The notes below the pieces were generated by a model. That model saw only the letters and a list, made by a program, of their open reading frames with translations, was not told the origin of the DNA and did not search any database. The translations under genes and the position numbers were made by a program. A DNA stretch of 64,000 bases from Ovis canadensis (Eukaryota > Chordata > Mammalia > Artiodactyla > Bovidae): assembly GCF_042477335.2 (NCBI RefSeq), contig NC_091255.1, forward strand, positions 35,070,501 to 35,134,500, read 5' to 3'. Below, one piece after another: positions 22,522 through 35,182 of the stretch (positions are counted from its first letter, which is position 1; every line of letters begins with the position of its first letter).

Positions 22522-25500
22522 CTATGTCCACACTTCTAGGGGCATCACACCCTCCTTGCTACCCAGGGAGGGCAGCAAATACTCATCCTCCAGGAACTTG
22601 AGGGGGAAGTGGACGAGGTGGCCCTGGACCTGGGTGAGTTCAGACCGGGCCAAGGGAGGGCTGACCGTGGCCAAGGGCTCCACGACTACATACTCCCGAA
22701 GTGCCCGCAGGGAGCGTGTGGCATTGGATGGAAGGCATCGGAAAATCTGTGGGTGGGGGATGCATGGAAGCCAATAAGGCTTCAGGAGACTCTGCCAAGA
22801 GTCCAAACCCAACTGGGCTACATGACCCCACTCCCCACACCCTACACATATCCCCCTACACTGACCCTGAATCCCATGATGTCCCCAGACCCTCATCTCC
22901 TTATGAGAATGGCTGTGTGAAGTGGCTCCTCTCCATCTCACCCTGGACAGGATAATCCCTCAGCTTCCGTGGGCCAGCACTCTCCCCACCCCCACCCACC
23001 TGCTCATAGATATTGGCGTTGCTCTCAGCTGTTTCTTGCCACAACTGGAAGAAGGCATCACAGACAGGGTCCCGGAGATCCAGATGTGGCCGAGCAGCAG
23101 CCCCTAGAATCACGCTGCAGGAGAAAGGGGTCCCAGTGGGGCTAGAGTAAGATCCTTCAAGGGCCTAAATATCAGAAAAGTTATGGTGCGCCTATCCAGG
23201 TAATTGAAAATAGATGCACGGTTAAAAAGTAAAATCGGGGCTTCCCAGATGGCTCAGGCAGTAAAAATTCTGCCTGCAATGTGGCAGACCCAGGTTCAAC
23301 CCCTGGGTTGGGAAGATCCCCTGGAGAAGGGAATGGCTACCCACTCCAGTATTCTTGCCTGGAGAATTCCATGGACAGAGGAGCCTGGTGGGCTTACAGT
23401 CCATGGAATTGCAAAAAGCTGGACACGAGTCAGCAACTAACACTTTTGCTAAACAATCAAATCAGTGTAAACAAGTCCAACAGAGCTTTAATTTGTCTAC
23501 TTTGGTGACTACTTTAATGCTTTAAAAAAAATGCCAAATTATTTTTAAAGTATTTGTTTCCCTCTCTCTCTCTCTCTTTTTTTTTTTTTGGTATCCCTGC
23601 TTTGCAGGTACCCTAAACTGGACTAGTCTGCCTCTAAGTACTGAAGTAACTAAGAACACAAGCAAGTACTAATCCACCCACAATGCAGGAAATGTGGGTT
23701 CAATCCCTGGGTCAGGAAGATCCCCTGGAGAAGGAAATGGCAATCCTCTCCAGTACTCTTGCCTGGAGAATCCCTTGGACAGAGGAGCCTGGTGGGCTAC
23801 AGTCCATGGGGTCGAAAAAGTAGGATACGCCCGAGCGACTGATGCACAAGTACTAAGTAAGTACTAGTAAGTGGCTTTCCAGGTGGCACCAGTGGTAAAG
23901 AACCCGCCTGCCAATGCAGGAGACTTAGGAGAAGCAGGTTTGATCCCTGGTTCAGGAAGATACCCTGGAGGAAGGCATGGCAACCCACTCCAGTATTCTT
24001 GCCTAGAGAATCCCATGAACAGAGGAGCCTGGTGGGCTACAGTCCATAGGGTTGCAAAAAGTCAGACACGAGTGAGTGATTTAGCATAGCACAAGTACTA
24101 GTAATCCAGTACTACCTCTAGACAATCCTCACACCTGTTAAAAGAGCAAACCCTCCCCCTTTCCACCTCCTCCCACCTTTTAGCATCCCACCTGGCTCTA
24201 CCTGAAGCAGTGCTTCCGCAGACTCAAGGCAAACCTGCCTGCCTGATACTCCACACCGTTCATGAGGGATGTCTCCATTTCTGTGTCCTCGATCAGCACG
24301 GCCAGCTCACTGTCCCGCTTCCCCAGCAAGCTCCGGTCATTGATGTTTGCTGAGCCTGGGTGGATGCAGGACACACTATATCTTCCTGAGCCCAGGGAAC
24401 CCCACCCCACCCCATCACCTCTACCCAAGCACCAGCCTGTGGGCAACACGACTTCTTTGGCCTCCATCCCCAACTGGACGTCAGCTGTGATCTCCATCAC
24501 CCAGTCCCATCCCATTGCGCCTGGCTGGGCCCTGCTCCACCTCTCTGCACCCTCCACTCATTGCTGGGGACCCAGCACTGACCAATGATGACTGTCCGGT
24601 CATCTGCAATAAGCATCTTGCTGTGGATATAGATGAGCTCCGAGACTGGGTGCCCGCCTAGTTCTCCGTGTGTACGTAGCCCACAGATGGAAATATAGTT
24701 CTGCCACTCTGTCCCCACTATAAGCAAGAGATGTGGGGGGGGGCAGGGAGGGAGTGAGGTGAGAGGTGCCCTCCATTGCAGGCAGAGTCCTGGTCCATCT
24801 ACCGCCTCACTTCAGAAGCCCTATATAGCCTGGTCTATACACTTCTCTCTGCACTAATAGGCCACCATGGGCTCCGGCAGTAACCACAGAAGCATGCAGA
24901 CATGACAGCCTCCGTCCCTCCATCCCTGGGGCTCCAGTCCCTCAATCTCTCCCTCCCCAGGGGTCCAGGGCTTGAACCCCCAGCCCCCAGAACTCACTGG
25001 CTGCTTTGAGACGATGTAAAATTGAATATTCCCCACGACACAGCGTCCTGAGCGAAAAGAATGGGTGAGGAAGGCGGAGACTGGACCGACAGGGGTTGGG
25101 GCAGGGTGGGGGAGGGGGATGTCAGAAAAGAGGTGGACCTCAACAGTCCAGCAAGAAGGGATCAGGATGGGGCCATGGAGGGGCAGAGTCTGGCAGGGGT
25201 TAGGGTGGGAAGGGCGAGGCGGTGGTCACCTGTAAGTGAAGTGCAGAATGGCCTGGATGGAGTTACCACCACCTGTGGAGATGTCACCCTCGAATCCAGG
25301 GAGGAGGGGCAAAAGCACGTAGACTCGGAAGCACTGCCCCTGTCTGGAGAGGGGCGGAGTCAGCGGTGTGACCCGTCTCCCAAGCCCCACCCCTCCCCTC
25401 ATCCCTCTGGTTAGTCTTAAAACACGCCCATAACCCCCAGGTTCCAAGCTGGTCCGCCTTACTTGTGGGCCTTCAGGATTCTGTCCACAATCTCATCGCC

Positions 25501-28500
25501 CACCTTGTTCAGCACCGTCCGCCCATCTGAGCAGCTAATGAAGAACTGATTCTGGAGCAGGGACGAATGACAGACGTCAGCAGTCCGGCCGCCGTCAGCA
25601 GTTCCTGCCCTCAGCTCCATGTCGCCATCCCCCTCCCCAGGCTCCCGGCCCTGGGTCCAGGCTTCACCAAGTTCTCCAGGTCCAGCTATGCCAGCCCTAA
25701 ACGACTGAGCCCACTGACAGGATATCCTAAGTTTCTCTGCTCCACCCTCACTCCGACAGACCTCAATGTAGAGGAAGTGCCGGCTCTCTCTGATGGTGTG
25801 CAGATAAGCATTGAGAATGGAGTTCTCCAGGGTGCCCGCTGACCAGCGGTCCACTGACCGCAAGACCTGCGGGAACGACGGATAGGATGTGCCTCCTGAG
25901 TCCAGGAGAGGAGGGGTTCGGGGGCGGGGGCGGGAGGGCGCTCTCCGTCAGGGAGAGTGCTGAAGCGAGGTTGCGCTGAAGGGAGCGGGGAGAGGGCCGG
26001 CTGAATTCCGAGCCTCACCTGCACAGTGGCGCACTGCCCTCCGGAAAGCGTGAAAGGGAGCTGGTTTGCGGTGCTGGTGGATTTGGGCAGCAGGTAGGGG
26101 TACATGGGTATCTTGTACTTGGCCTTGGTAGTCTAAGGCGGAAGGGTGGCAGAATCAGCGGGAGATGGCTAGCTGCCCCTGGCTCCCGCCCACCCTCCAG
26201 GCTCGGAGGGATCAGGCACCTTGGTGAAATTCCAGCGCTGGATGAAGTGCCGGGCAAGGTCCCGGGCGGGTGAGCCGTGGACCGCCACCCCAATGTCCCG
26301 CCATGGCATCCGTGGCATAGTCTCCCTGTCAATGAAATCTGGGGGGAGGGAGAATGTCCCAGGAGAGTCAGGGAAGAGGTCAGGGACGGTCCCTTGGGAA
26401 CACGTGGGTCAGGGAGGAGGAGGTGCTGACCGGAGAAGAGGTGGCATTAAGACCCGGTTCATCCCATCCTCAGACCCAGGCCCGCCCTCTGCCCCGGCTC
26501 CCAGCTCTTAGGGACTTTGAAGAAGGTGGACCCCCTACCATCAAAAGGCCGATCCAGCTGCACCCAATCTTTAGTGATCAGATTGCTGTAGTCCTTGCCC
26601 AGCCAGAAGAGTTGGTTGTGAGTGAGGTCGGGGGTAGCTGGAAGGTCTGAGCGTGAGGTGGGAGGCTGTAGGGGGAACACACCCAAGCCAGGGGCAAGGA
26701 GAGGTCATGGGTCACACAGAGCCAGGCCAAAGAGAAGAAAGGAGCACTGGAAGACGGGAAGACAGAGAGACACACAGAGGAAGAATGAAACAGAGAGAGT
26801 TTGATTCCCTGGCCCTCCCCTTCAGATGCATTTGAAATCCCTAGAGAAATGGGTAGAGGTCATGGGGAGGCAACTGAGTCAGTATATTCAAAGCAGGTTG
26901 TTGGGGTCCCAGAAAGGCACAGGAACTTTGAATGAGGGCTGTGACTGGAGAGGAAGGCTGCAGCTGGGAAGGGGTATGGATTTACATTAGTTGAGTTGGG
27001 GGGGGGGGTGTGCTCCGGAAGGCCTTGGGGGATTACCTGGGGGGCAGCTGACTCAGAGGAATCCCCCAGATCAGTCAGTCTGTAGTGTAGGTCATCCCAG
27101 CGGCCATAGGCGAGGTCCAGCCCACCCAGGAAGGCCACTACTTGGTCTACCACCAGGAGCTTCTCATGATGGGCCCACAGTGTCACCTGGTCTGGGTGGC
27201 GCATCACCTGGAGCAGGTATGGGGGAGTTCATGAGTGTGGGCGTAGGTGGGAGAAGTCAGAGGCAGCGTTTGGAGGAGGCGGGGAACAGGAAGATGGAAA
27301 GATGAGACGTTCAAGGACAGGGAGGGTTGGTGGAGGGGGGATGTGTAGTGAGGAGGGCCAGAAGGGAGGGGTCTCTGGGGCCTGAGTCACCTTTATGTTG
27401 GGGTGCAGCAGCATCAGTACCCTCTTGCTGTAGCCACTGTTGATGGCCAAGGCCAACTCCACTTCCTTGAACAGCAGTACAGACACTCGGACACCCTCCT
27501 CCTGGTGGTCAGTGAGGGAATCAGATCCTAATGACCCTTTCCCACCCTCAGGGTTCCTGGATGTTCCTCCTCTCCACCCAGAGATCCTCAATGCTATGCC
27601 ACTGACACCCTGTTTTGATGCTTACAGCAAACTTAGATTGAATATCATCTATCTGCTCACTCACTCATCCATCCACACATCTACCCACCTACCTAGCATT
27701 ATCTAGCCATCCATCTTCCCAACAATTTACTCATCCCTTATCTACCATCTGTCACTCATCTATCTATTTACCACTCTCCTTGGATCTACCTTCCCAACCT
27801 CATAGCCTTCTATCTCCCTTTCCATCATCTATCCATCCCCTCACCCACACACTCTCCATCATCCGCATATCTTTCCTCCCATCCATCACCATCTCTGGAT
27901 GCTCCCAACATAGCAGACACTGTGCCTTGTACTGCAGCTAGTGGTATTCATCCACCCAATGAGAGAGACAGATATGTCCATCCCCCATAACAGAATTGAG
28001 TGCATAGGGTATTGGGAGGAAAGTCTACATCAAGGAGAGGAAGGGCAAGAACAGGGAGGTTGGTCTTCTTCTCTAAGGGAGTTCTCCCCAGGGAAGTGGA
28101 AGAGGTGATTTCTGTGAGACTGAACCAGGATGGGTACATTTCCTCCACCTCAAGTTTTAGATTCTTTACCTTCCCCCCCTACCCCCCGCCATGCTATAGT
28201 CTCTTCCAACCAATCTCCACCCACAAGCCACCCCTTGACCATACCTCCCCTCCAGCCAGACCATTCTCCTCACCGCCTTCTTCTTGAGCATAACGTCCAG
28301 TCTCCAGTCATCTGAATGGGCTGGACGCTTCAGGTAAATCTCAGGACTCAACCTGGGATTCAGGGCAGCAGGTGAGGGTAAGCTAAGCTCCCAACAACAG
28401 CCACTCCTCCCCTTCCACTCCTTTTCTGACCCATAAGCTGATCTGTTGCAGGTACTAACCCACACTTTCTTGCTCAGGTTCTTCTCCCACTTACCACCAG

Positions 28501-31500
28501 TCTGTGATGAAAATCTCTTCTTGAGCTCGCAGGATGGCATCTGCCACAGCAGCAAAGTAACCTGCCCCATTCACAAACCTGGGGGGAGGCCAAGCCAAGG
28601 AGATCAGGGAAGTCAGAAGCCAGAAAGCTCTGGAGAGTGAAGATCGAAGGACAGTCATGGGTCAGAGGTGATAGCAAGGTCAAAGACCAAGAGTGATCAC
28701 AGAGTCAGATAGTAGCAGATATTTCAAAGTGGAATAAACTTGCCAGTATGAACTAAATAAAAATAAAAGTTACAAAAGACACAATAAACTAAAGAAAATG
28801 ACTAAAGACTGGGAGGGTTAATACATCACATATAAAGAGTTCCAACAAATCAGTAACAAAAAGACATATAAGCCAATTGAACAAAGAGTAAGAACGGATA
28901 GCTCACAGGGAGAAAATGAAAAGATGTTCAATATCATCGCTAAACAAGGAAATTGATATTAAAATAAAATGACACTTTTTAAATCCACTCTGGCAAAAAT
29001 TAAAATCACAGGTAACGCTCAGTATCAGAATGGGGGAAGTGAGTATTCTCATAGACTGTGAGAATATAAATTGGCTTTATAGCCTTTTTAGAGGACAACT
29101 TGGCAGTATCTAACAAAATATTAAATGTACACACTCCCTAATACCATTAAATGCACTTAGTAATTCTGTATCTAGGAAGACATCCTATTAAATGCTTAGG
29201 CAAGCATTGTGTTCATTGCAGTATTGTTTATAAGGCTGAAAGTGGGAAATAATGTAAATGCCTAATCTCTAACACATGTATTAAGTGGGAAAAAAAAACA
29301 AAGGAGAGGGGGCATGATCTTATCTATATTAAAACAAAAAGTAACATATATGCACAAGTGCATGAACATACGCAGGAGAAGACTTAGGAAGATAAATATC
29401 AAACTATCACCAGGATTACTTTTGGGGAGAGAAATGGGATTTGTGGGAGAGGGAGTAGGGAAGAACTAAGGTATGGAGAGTAGGTAGAGGCTTGTGCAAG
29501 TTCTGCATTGTTAAGACTTTTATTTACTTTTAAAATATTTTGTTTATATATTTGGCTGCAGAGGGTCTTAGTTGTGACATGTAGGCTCTTTGTTGCAGCA
29601 TGTGGGGTCTAGTTCCCTCGGCAGGGATTGAACCCAGGCCCCCTGCATTGAGAACAGGGAGTCTTGCCATTGGACCACCAGGGAAGCCCCTGTTAGACTT
29701 TTAATAACTGTTCTGTTTGATGGTGAAGAGCAGGGTCTTGACCCAGACTGCCTGCATTTGAATCTATTGTTTACAAGGTGTGTGACCTTGGCAAGTTATT
29801 TAACTTCTCCTTGACTCAGTTTTCTCATCTGGAAAATGGAGATAACAACTGTACCTGTGTCACGGAGTAAGTTCATAAACATAAAGCAGCTTCCCTGGTG
29901 ACTCAGCAGGAAGAATCTGCCTGCCAGTGCAAGAGACGTAGGTTTAATCCTGGGTCGGGAAGATTCCCTAGAGAAGAAAATGGCAACCCACTCCAGTATT
30001 CTTGCCTAGGATATCCCATGGACAGAGGAGCCTGGTGGGCTACAGTCCATGGCCTGGCACAAGAGTTAGACATGACTTAGCAACTAAACAACAACAACAA
30101 CAAAGCATAAAACACTCAGAACAGTTCCTGGCTCATACTAACTGGCGCAATCAGTTCTTTTGTTAAAAAATAAATTTCAAAAGGGTACAAATGAACTTCT
30201 CTACAAAGCTGAAATAGTTACAGATATAGGAAACAAACTTATGGTTACCAGGGCGTAATGGGGGAAGTAGGGATAAATTGGAAGATCCGGACTGAAATAT
30301 ATATACTACTATGAAGCATCTTAGCAGTAGTATATAGAAAATAGATAATTAATAAGGACCTAGTATAGAGCACAGAGAGCTCTACTCAATACTCTGTAAT
30401 GACCTATATGGGAAAACAATCTAAAAAAGAGTGGACATATGTATAACTGGTTCTCTTTGTTGTACTTCCGAAACCAACACATTTAAATCAACTCCAATAA
30501 AAATTTAAAAAAAAAAAAAAACACAAAATTCTCAACACTAACACCAAGGGGGGGGGGGGGGGAGGAATTGCTTCCATGACTCCTCTCTGCTTATGATAAA
30601 AGTTAACCTCCTTAGCTAGCAGGAGAGGTGCTGATCAGGCCCTGAGACCACCAGACACTTTTTTTTTTTTTTTGGCTGCACCGCACATGGCAGGCAAGAT
30701 CTTATTTCCCTGACCAGGGATTGAACCCACACCCTTGCACTGGAAGCGCTGAGTCTTAATTACTAGTCTTCCAGGGAAGTCCCCTGCTCCAGACTCTTTT
30801 CTGGCTTCTGCTTCTCAAACTGGAACAAGTCAGCCTTCGTGAATCCCTAACACGCCAGACTATTTCTAGCTTCTCTGCAGGGACCACCCTTCTCCATTTT
30901 ATCTTGCTAACGTGAACCTCAGAGTTACTGCCTTCTGGAAGCCAGTCCAGACCTCCTGCACTAGAGCAGATGCCCCTTGTCTGAGCTTGGTACTCTGTGT
31001 CTATGGCCAGTATGGCAAATTCCCACTGTTTCATGATTGAATCACCTACTGTGTCTTATCCCTGCCATGGACCTGGCACATAATGGGTGCTTAGAAAATG
31101 TTTATTAAATAGACCAAATGAATCAGAGAGATTTGAGATCCCTGAGAACACAGAGGGTCAGTGGGGTGAAAGGGGGTTAGAAAGGTCACAGGAGGTCAGT
31201 CAGAGAGGTCAGGGTCAGAGATCACCTAATTTGGGGTTCAGAAAGATCAGAGGGTAATCAGAGGAATCAGAATGATCAAAGGTCAGGGGGTGTGGGCGAC
31301 TGGAAAAGTCAAATGGGTAGGTTACTGAGGTCAGAAGGGGTCAGAAGAGAGAGAAGATCAGGACTCAGAGAACACCAAGGAGGCTGAAAGACCACTGACA
31401 ATTTCAGAAAGGACATCAGTGTCTCACCACCGGGCCAGGGTCCCAGGCCGAGGAGGAGCGTAGCTGTCGTGCCGGTGCAGCTGAATGAAGTCTCTGCCTG

Positions 31501-33135
31501 GGCCTTGGGCCAGCTCGGTGATCTCCTGGGCCCACCACCGTGCCTGCCGGTAGCTGCTGCACTTGAGAATCAAGGACCTGGGCAAGAACAAAGATGGACC
31601 ACCATCCTCGCCCTCCATACCTCTGGCTTGGCCCAGAAACCCTCTTCCTTTAGCTGTCTGCTCTTTCCCACCTCCTTCCTCAGTCCATACTTGATTTCAC
31701 AGGGACAGGGCATACATCTGTCTTATTCACAGTTGGGTGTTTGGCACTTAGTATTGTGCCAGCCACTCAAGGTCGTTGTCTGTTTTTTTTGGGGGGGAGG
31801 GGGATGGGGGGGAAGGGGTGAGCTATGCAGCATGGCATGTGGAGTCTTAGTTCCCTGACCAGGGATCACAAGTGTGCCCCTTGCAGTGGAAGCATGAAGT
31901 CTTAACCACTGGATCACCAGGGAAGTCCCTCAAGTTTATTGAATAAATAAGTGAATGGACGGAGTGCCCTTTCTTTGCACCAAAAGCCCTTCTGAGACAG
32001 GCCTGGGACCTAGGACCCTTTGTTGCAATGCTTGCACCTGGACCCGCCTCTCTTGGAGCAACAAAACACAAAGAAACTACATGGGACTAAAAATAACTGT
32101 GGGCATGAACAGTTGCGGCAAATTTTGGACAAAAGATACAAACAGACCAAAATCCCAACTGCCCAAAGCCCAGAGCAAAAGCAGGGTATAGTACATGCCC
32201 CCTGTACACAACACCACCTAAAGGAGGGGCAAAACATCTAACCCATCCCCCCGGCCTGACTTCTGGACCCATCCCTACCCTCATCCCACATAAGGAAGCA
32301 GCTTCGTTCCTCCCTCTCCCCAAGGGAGTGAGGAAGCAAGGGAACCTGTTGTTTGTTCCCACTCGCCCTCAACCCCAGAGAAAGCTCTGGGCCAGCCTCT
32401 AGGAGCAGCCCCAAGCATCTGGCTAGAACGTTCCCTGGTTCCAAATCATGGCCATCTCCAGAGGGGTGGAGTGGGAACACCCTCTCTTCCGTGGTCTCTT
32501 CCACGCATCTCCCCTTAGGGCCCCAGGCTGGCTCTTCACTCACCAGGTGCTGTCCATACCAGGAGGCCTTACCTGTGAGAGGTGTCGACCCGGACCCCGT
32601 ACCGTGCCTCTGTACTCCTTTTCCCCACCTGCACCTCGAAGCCAGGGTCGAAGAGCTGAACAAAGGAGATGGCGCCAGTCTCGAGGCACATGTACAGCAG
32701 GAAGGAGTCCTTCACCACCAGCCACCTGGAGGGGAGGGCTCCAGCCATTCCTTCATGCCCCCCGCCCCTCGCATCTCCTTCCTCGCCCCACCCACTGTCC
32801 AGCCTCTCTGCTCAGCCCTCACCGCTTGGACCAGCGATAACAAACTTGGTCTCGGCCGCAGCAGGTGAGGCCAGGAACACGGTGGCCACCTGAGCGCTTC
32901 CGGATCACCCCCTCCCTGTGGGGAAAACCAGGAAGAGGCGCTGGAGAGGGATCCAGGGTTCAAACCTGTGGGGATAAAATCAGACTCCCAGCCCACCCTG
33001 CCCTGCTTTCCCTATTCTCGGGGAGGGAGAGATTCAGACATTGGCAGACGGTGGGTGAAAAGTGTCAGACACTCACAATCCTTTGCATCCAAGGTCTGGG
33101 ATAAAGGACAGCTGACTGACTTCCAGGAACTCTGT
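22522..33135 (-). CDS. PLD2: PLD2, phospholipase D2, C-terminal 748 codons (5' exons not found)
   Basis: Phospholipase D2 hydrolyses phosphatidylcholine to phosphatidic acid and choline at the plasma membrane. Nineteen exons with canonical GT-AG borders join in frame: 33077-33135, 32823-32915, 32573-32725, 31428-31577, 28495-28578, 28274-28352, 27391-27501, 27037-27207, 26539-26665, 26220-26338, 26019-26132, 25762-25866, 25463-25551, 25230-25343, 24998-25047, 24583-24717, 24202-24355, 23000-23114 and 22522-22746. They sum to 2,247 nt, including the stop. The first recognised residues (TEFLEVSQ) equal human residue 186, and no length change follows. The PH domain comes first. HKD motif 1 (HEKLLVVD) is in exon 27037-27207 and HKD motif 2 (HSKMLIAD) is in exon 24583-24717, so both catalytic signatures are intact. 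The protein ends in MPLEVWT. The PX-encoding exons and start codon are absent from the DNA up to PSMB6. Confidence 0.93.
23238..23447 (+). repeat. Bov-tA SINE
   Basis: A sense copy lies in a PLD2 intron, opposite to the gene, and is the first of three similarly oriented copies within 0.9 kb. Confidence 0.88.
23555..23590. repeat. (CT)n/poly-T tract
   Basis: A short (CT)n run leads into about 12 T. Confidence 0.85.
23672..23855 (+). repeat. Bov-tA SINE (5'-truncated)
   Basis: The copy runs from cacaatgcaggaaatgtggg to gcccgagcgactgatg and lacks the first part of the tRNA head. Confidence 0.85.
23872..24092 (+). repeat. Bov-tA SINE
   Basis: The full copy starts at ggctttccaggtggcaccag. It lies 17 bp after the previous copy and in the same orientation. 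Confidence 0.88.
27655..27880. repeat. Degenerate CATC/ATCT-rich simple repeat
   Basis: About 225 bp of imperfect (CATC)n and (CTAC)n-like pyrimidine-rich repeats lie in a PLD2 intron. Confidence 0.75.
28650..28710 (+). repeat. GGTCA-rich tract, left part
   Basis: The tract includes tgggtcagag and aaggtcaaag. It resembles the longer GGTCA-rich tract at 31141-31360, with retroelements between the two. Confidence 0.5.
28740..29520 (+). repeat. L1M fragment
   Basis: The segment has typical old L1 3' sequence, for example aaaagatgttcaatatcatc, ggaaattgatattaaaataa and aattctgtatctaggaag. It is diverged and without open frames. Confidence 0.7.
29535..29690 (-). repeat. CHR-type SINE, antisense
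   Basis: The antisense copy contains tatttggctgcagagggtct and ends in ggaccaccagggaagcccc. Confidence 0.85.
29722..29880 (+). repeat. MIR SINE
   Basis: The pattern 'gtgtgaccttggcaagttat ... ctcagttttctcatctgg ... aatggagataacaac' is a well-preserved MIR core. Confidence 0.8.
29889..30105 (+). repeat. Bov-tA SINE
   Basis: The sense copy starts at cttccctggtgactcagcag and ends with a (CAA)n tail. Confidence 0.88.
30170..30523 (+). repeat. Ruminant L1 3' UTR
   Basis: Phrases such as agctctactcaatactctgt, gacctatatgggaaaacaat and ccaataaaaatttaaaaa are characteristic of the ruminant L1 3' end. A poly-A tail follows. Confidence 0.8.
30548..30563 (+). repeat. Poly-G run
   Basis: There is an uninterrupted run of about 15-16 G. 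Confidence 0.9.
30661..30783 (-). repeat. CHR-type SINE, antisense, truncated
   Basis: A poly-T start precedes ggctgcaccgcacatggc, and the copy ends in ccagggaagtcccc. Confidence 0.82.
31141..31360 (+). repeat. GGTCA-rich tract, right part
   Basis: Eight GGTCA cores occur in about 200 bp (for example gaggtcag, aaaggtca and agaggtcag), forming a degenerate tandem array in a PLD2 intron. Confidence 0.6.
31818..31930 (-). repeat. CHR-type SINE, antisense
   Basis: The sequence agcatggcatgtggagtctt through ccagggaagtccct is preceded by a G-rich tract at 31790-31817. Confidence 0.82.
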
Positions 33136-33254
33136 CTGCAGAGGAAGAAAAAGGCTCAGAGGAGAGACTCGTTGTCAGTCCCTCAAATCCTACCAACCCT
33201 GGTCCTCTGCCCCCTGATTTATCTCAAGGGACCCAGCGTCAGCCCCTGACCTTA

Positions 33255-34029
33255 CCATGCAGATGACACCACCCTTATGGCAGAAAGTGGGAAGAACTAA
33301 AGAGCCTCTTGATGAAAGTAAAAAGGAGAGTGAAAAAGTTGGCTTAAAGCTCGAACATTCAGAAAACTAAAGATCATGGCATCCGGTCCCATCACTTCAT
33401 GGCAAATAGATGGGGAAACAGTAGCTGACTTTATTTTTCTGGGCTCCAAAATCACTGCAGATAGTGACTAAAGCCATGAAATTAAAAGACTCTTACTCCT
33501 TGGAAGGAAAAGTTATGATCAACCTAGACCAGCATATTAAAAAGCAGAGACATTACTTTGTCAACAAAGGTTGGTCTAGTCAAGGCTATGGTTTTTCCAG
33601 TGGTCATATATGGATGTGAGAGTTGGACTATAAAGAAAGCTGAGCACCAAAGAATTGATGCTTTTGAACTGTGGTGTTGGAGAAGACTCTTGAGAGTCCC
33701 TTGGACTGCAAGGAGATCCAACCAGTCCATCCTAAAGAAGATCAGTCCTGGGTGTTCATTGGAAGGACTGATGTTGAAGCTGAAACTCCAATACTTTGGC
33801 CACCTGATGTGAAGAGCTGACTCATTTGAAAAGACCCTGATGCTGGGAAAGATTGAGGGCAGGAGGAGAAGGGGATGACAGAGGATGAGATGGTTGGATG
33901 GCATCACTGACTCAATGGACATTGGTCTGGGTGGACTCCGGAAGTTGGTGATGGACAGGGAGGCCTGGCATGCTGCGGTTCATGGGATTGCAAAGAGTTG
34001 GACACGACTGAGCGACTGAACTGAACTGA
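33255..34029 (+). repeat. BovB LINE 3' part
   Basis: The copy begins within the RT active-site region (gcagatgacaccaccctt, encoding ADDTTL) and runs to the 3' terminus gaactgaactgaa. It starts only 120 bp from the first PLD2 exon present and is disrupted by stops and small indels. Confidence 0.9.
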
Positions 34030-34556
34030 AACATTCCTGGGTAAGTCTTTCTGTAGAAATACCTTCTCGTTTCTCTTCAGTAAACAGCTAGAAACTTGCC
34101 AAACTTATTTGATCTCTAATTGCATACATTTATATGGAGACATGGTAAAGAAAGTGACAAAGGCTATTTAAAAATGGTCATTAAAAAGCACTTTTTAAAT
34201 AAGTGAAATATTTTTAAATGGGGGGAGGTATTTTAAAATGAGAGGGATCTGCCAAACTGTTTTCCGAAATGGTAGTTCTGTTTTACATTTCCAAGATCTG
34301 TGTATGATAATTCCAGTTGATCTGCAGCATGACCAAGATTTGATATTGAAAATCTTTTTAGCATTAGTCATGCTAGTAAATGTAAAATAATACATCTTAG
34401 TTTTATTTGCATTTCTCTAATGACTAATGATGCCGACCATATTTCAAGTGTTTATTGACCATTTTTATGTATCTTTTATTAAGTGTTTGATTCTTTCATT
34501 GACTGTTTAGAAAACCATGTTATTTGACTTATTAAATTGTAAGAGTTCTTTATATA

Positions 34557-34654
34557 TTAAATTAGTCAAAAAGTTTGTTCGGAATTTTCAAGTTCTTTGG
34601 GGTTTTTAATAAGGTGTTATGGAAAAATGAAAATGAACTTTTTGACCAACCCAA
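34557..34654. mobile_element. Mariner-type MITE
   Basis: Terminal inverted repeats of about 25 bp (ttagtcaaaaagtttgttc against the complement of aatgaactttttgaccaa) flank a short core, with TA at both ends. The L1 reads continuously across the insertion point. Confidence 0.8.
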
Positions 34655-34747
34655 TATTTTGGATACAAATCCTTCATCAGATAAATGGACTACAAATATT
34701 TTCACCCAGAAGATAGTTTCACTTTTTAAAATAATGGTGCCTTTTGG

Positions 34748-34832
34748 GAATTCCCTGGCTATCCAGTGGTTAGGACTTGGCTCTGACTGCAGGGCCCAGC
34801 CTCGAAGCACAGCCAAAACAAATAAATAAATG
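34748..34832 (+). repeat. CHR-type SINE, truncated
   Basis: The copy runs from aattccctggctatccagtg to the A-rich tail. It is flanked by matching target copies atggtgccttttgg and atgatgccttttga. Confidence 0.85.
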
Positions 34833-34972
34833 ATGCCTTTTGAAAAGCAGAGGTTTTTAATTTTGATTAATTTGTGGCCTATAGACTATTACTCAGCAAT
34901 AAAAATGAATAAAGTGTAAACTGGTGCAGCCACCTTGGAAAACAATTTCAAAATGTTAAGCGTAGAGTTACT

Positions 34973-35182
34973 GTGCTTGTGTTATGCTTGTGCTAAGTCA
35001 CTTTAGTTGTGTCCGACTCTTTGCGACCCCATGGACTGTAGCCCGCCAGGCTCCTTTGTCCACAGGATTCTCCAGGCAAGAATACTGGAGCGGGTTGCCA
35101 TTTCCTTCTCCTGTGGATCTTCCCAACCCAGGGACTGAACCCATGTCTCTTAGGTTTCCTGCCTTGGTTCTTTACCACTAGT
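34973..35182 (-). repeat. Bov-tA SINE, antisense
   Basis: The copy tgctaagtcactttagttgt through ttctttaccactagtg is inserted in L1M. Confidence 0.88.

Larger units (their letters stand above)
34180..34860 (-). repeat. L1M fragment, antisense, with nested insertions
   Basis: The antisense L1 pattern (ccaaactgttttccgaaatg, ttgcatttctctaatgacta, gagttctttata, then ggatacaaatccttcatcag) is split by a mariner MITE and a CHR SINE. Confidence 0.8.

Noticed and set aside
23238-23330. tRNA-like A/B-box sequences in Bov-tA and CHR copies
   Set aside because: They belong to SINE heads derived from tRNA-Glu. No intact cloverleaf was seen, so no tRNA gene is called.
27655-27880. Possible CRISPR-like or structured tandem array
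   Set aside because: The units are degenerate CATC/ATCT simple repeats in a mammalian intron, without repeat-spacer structure.
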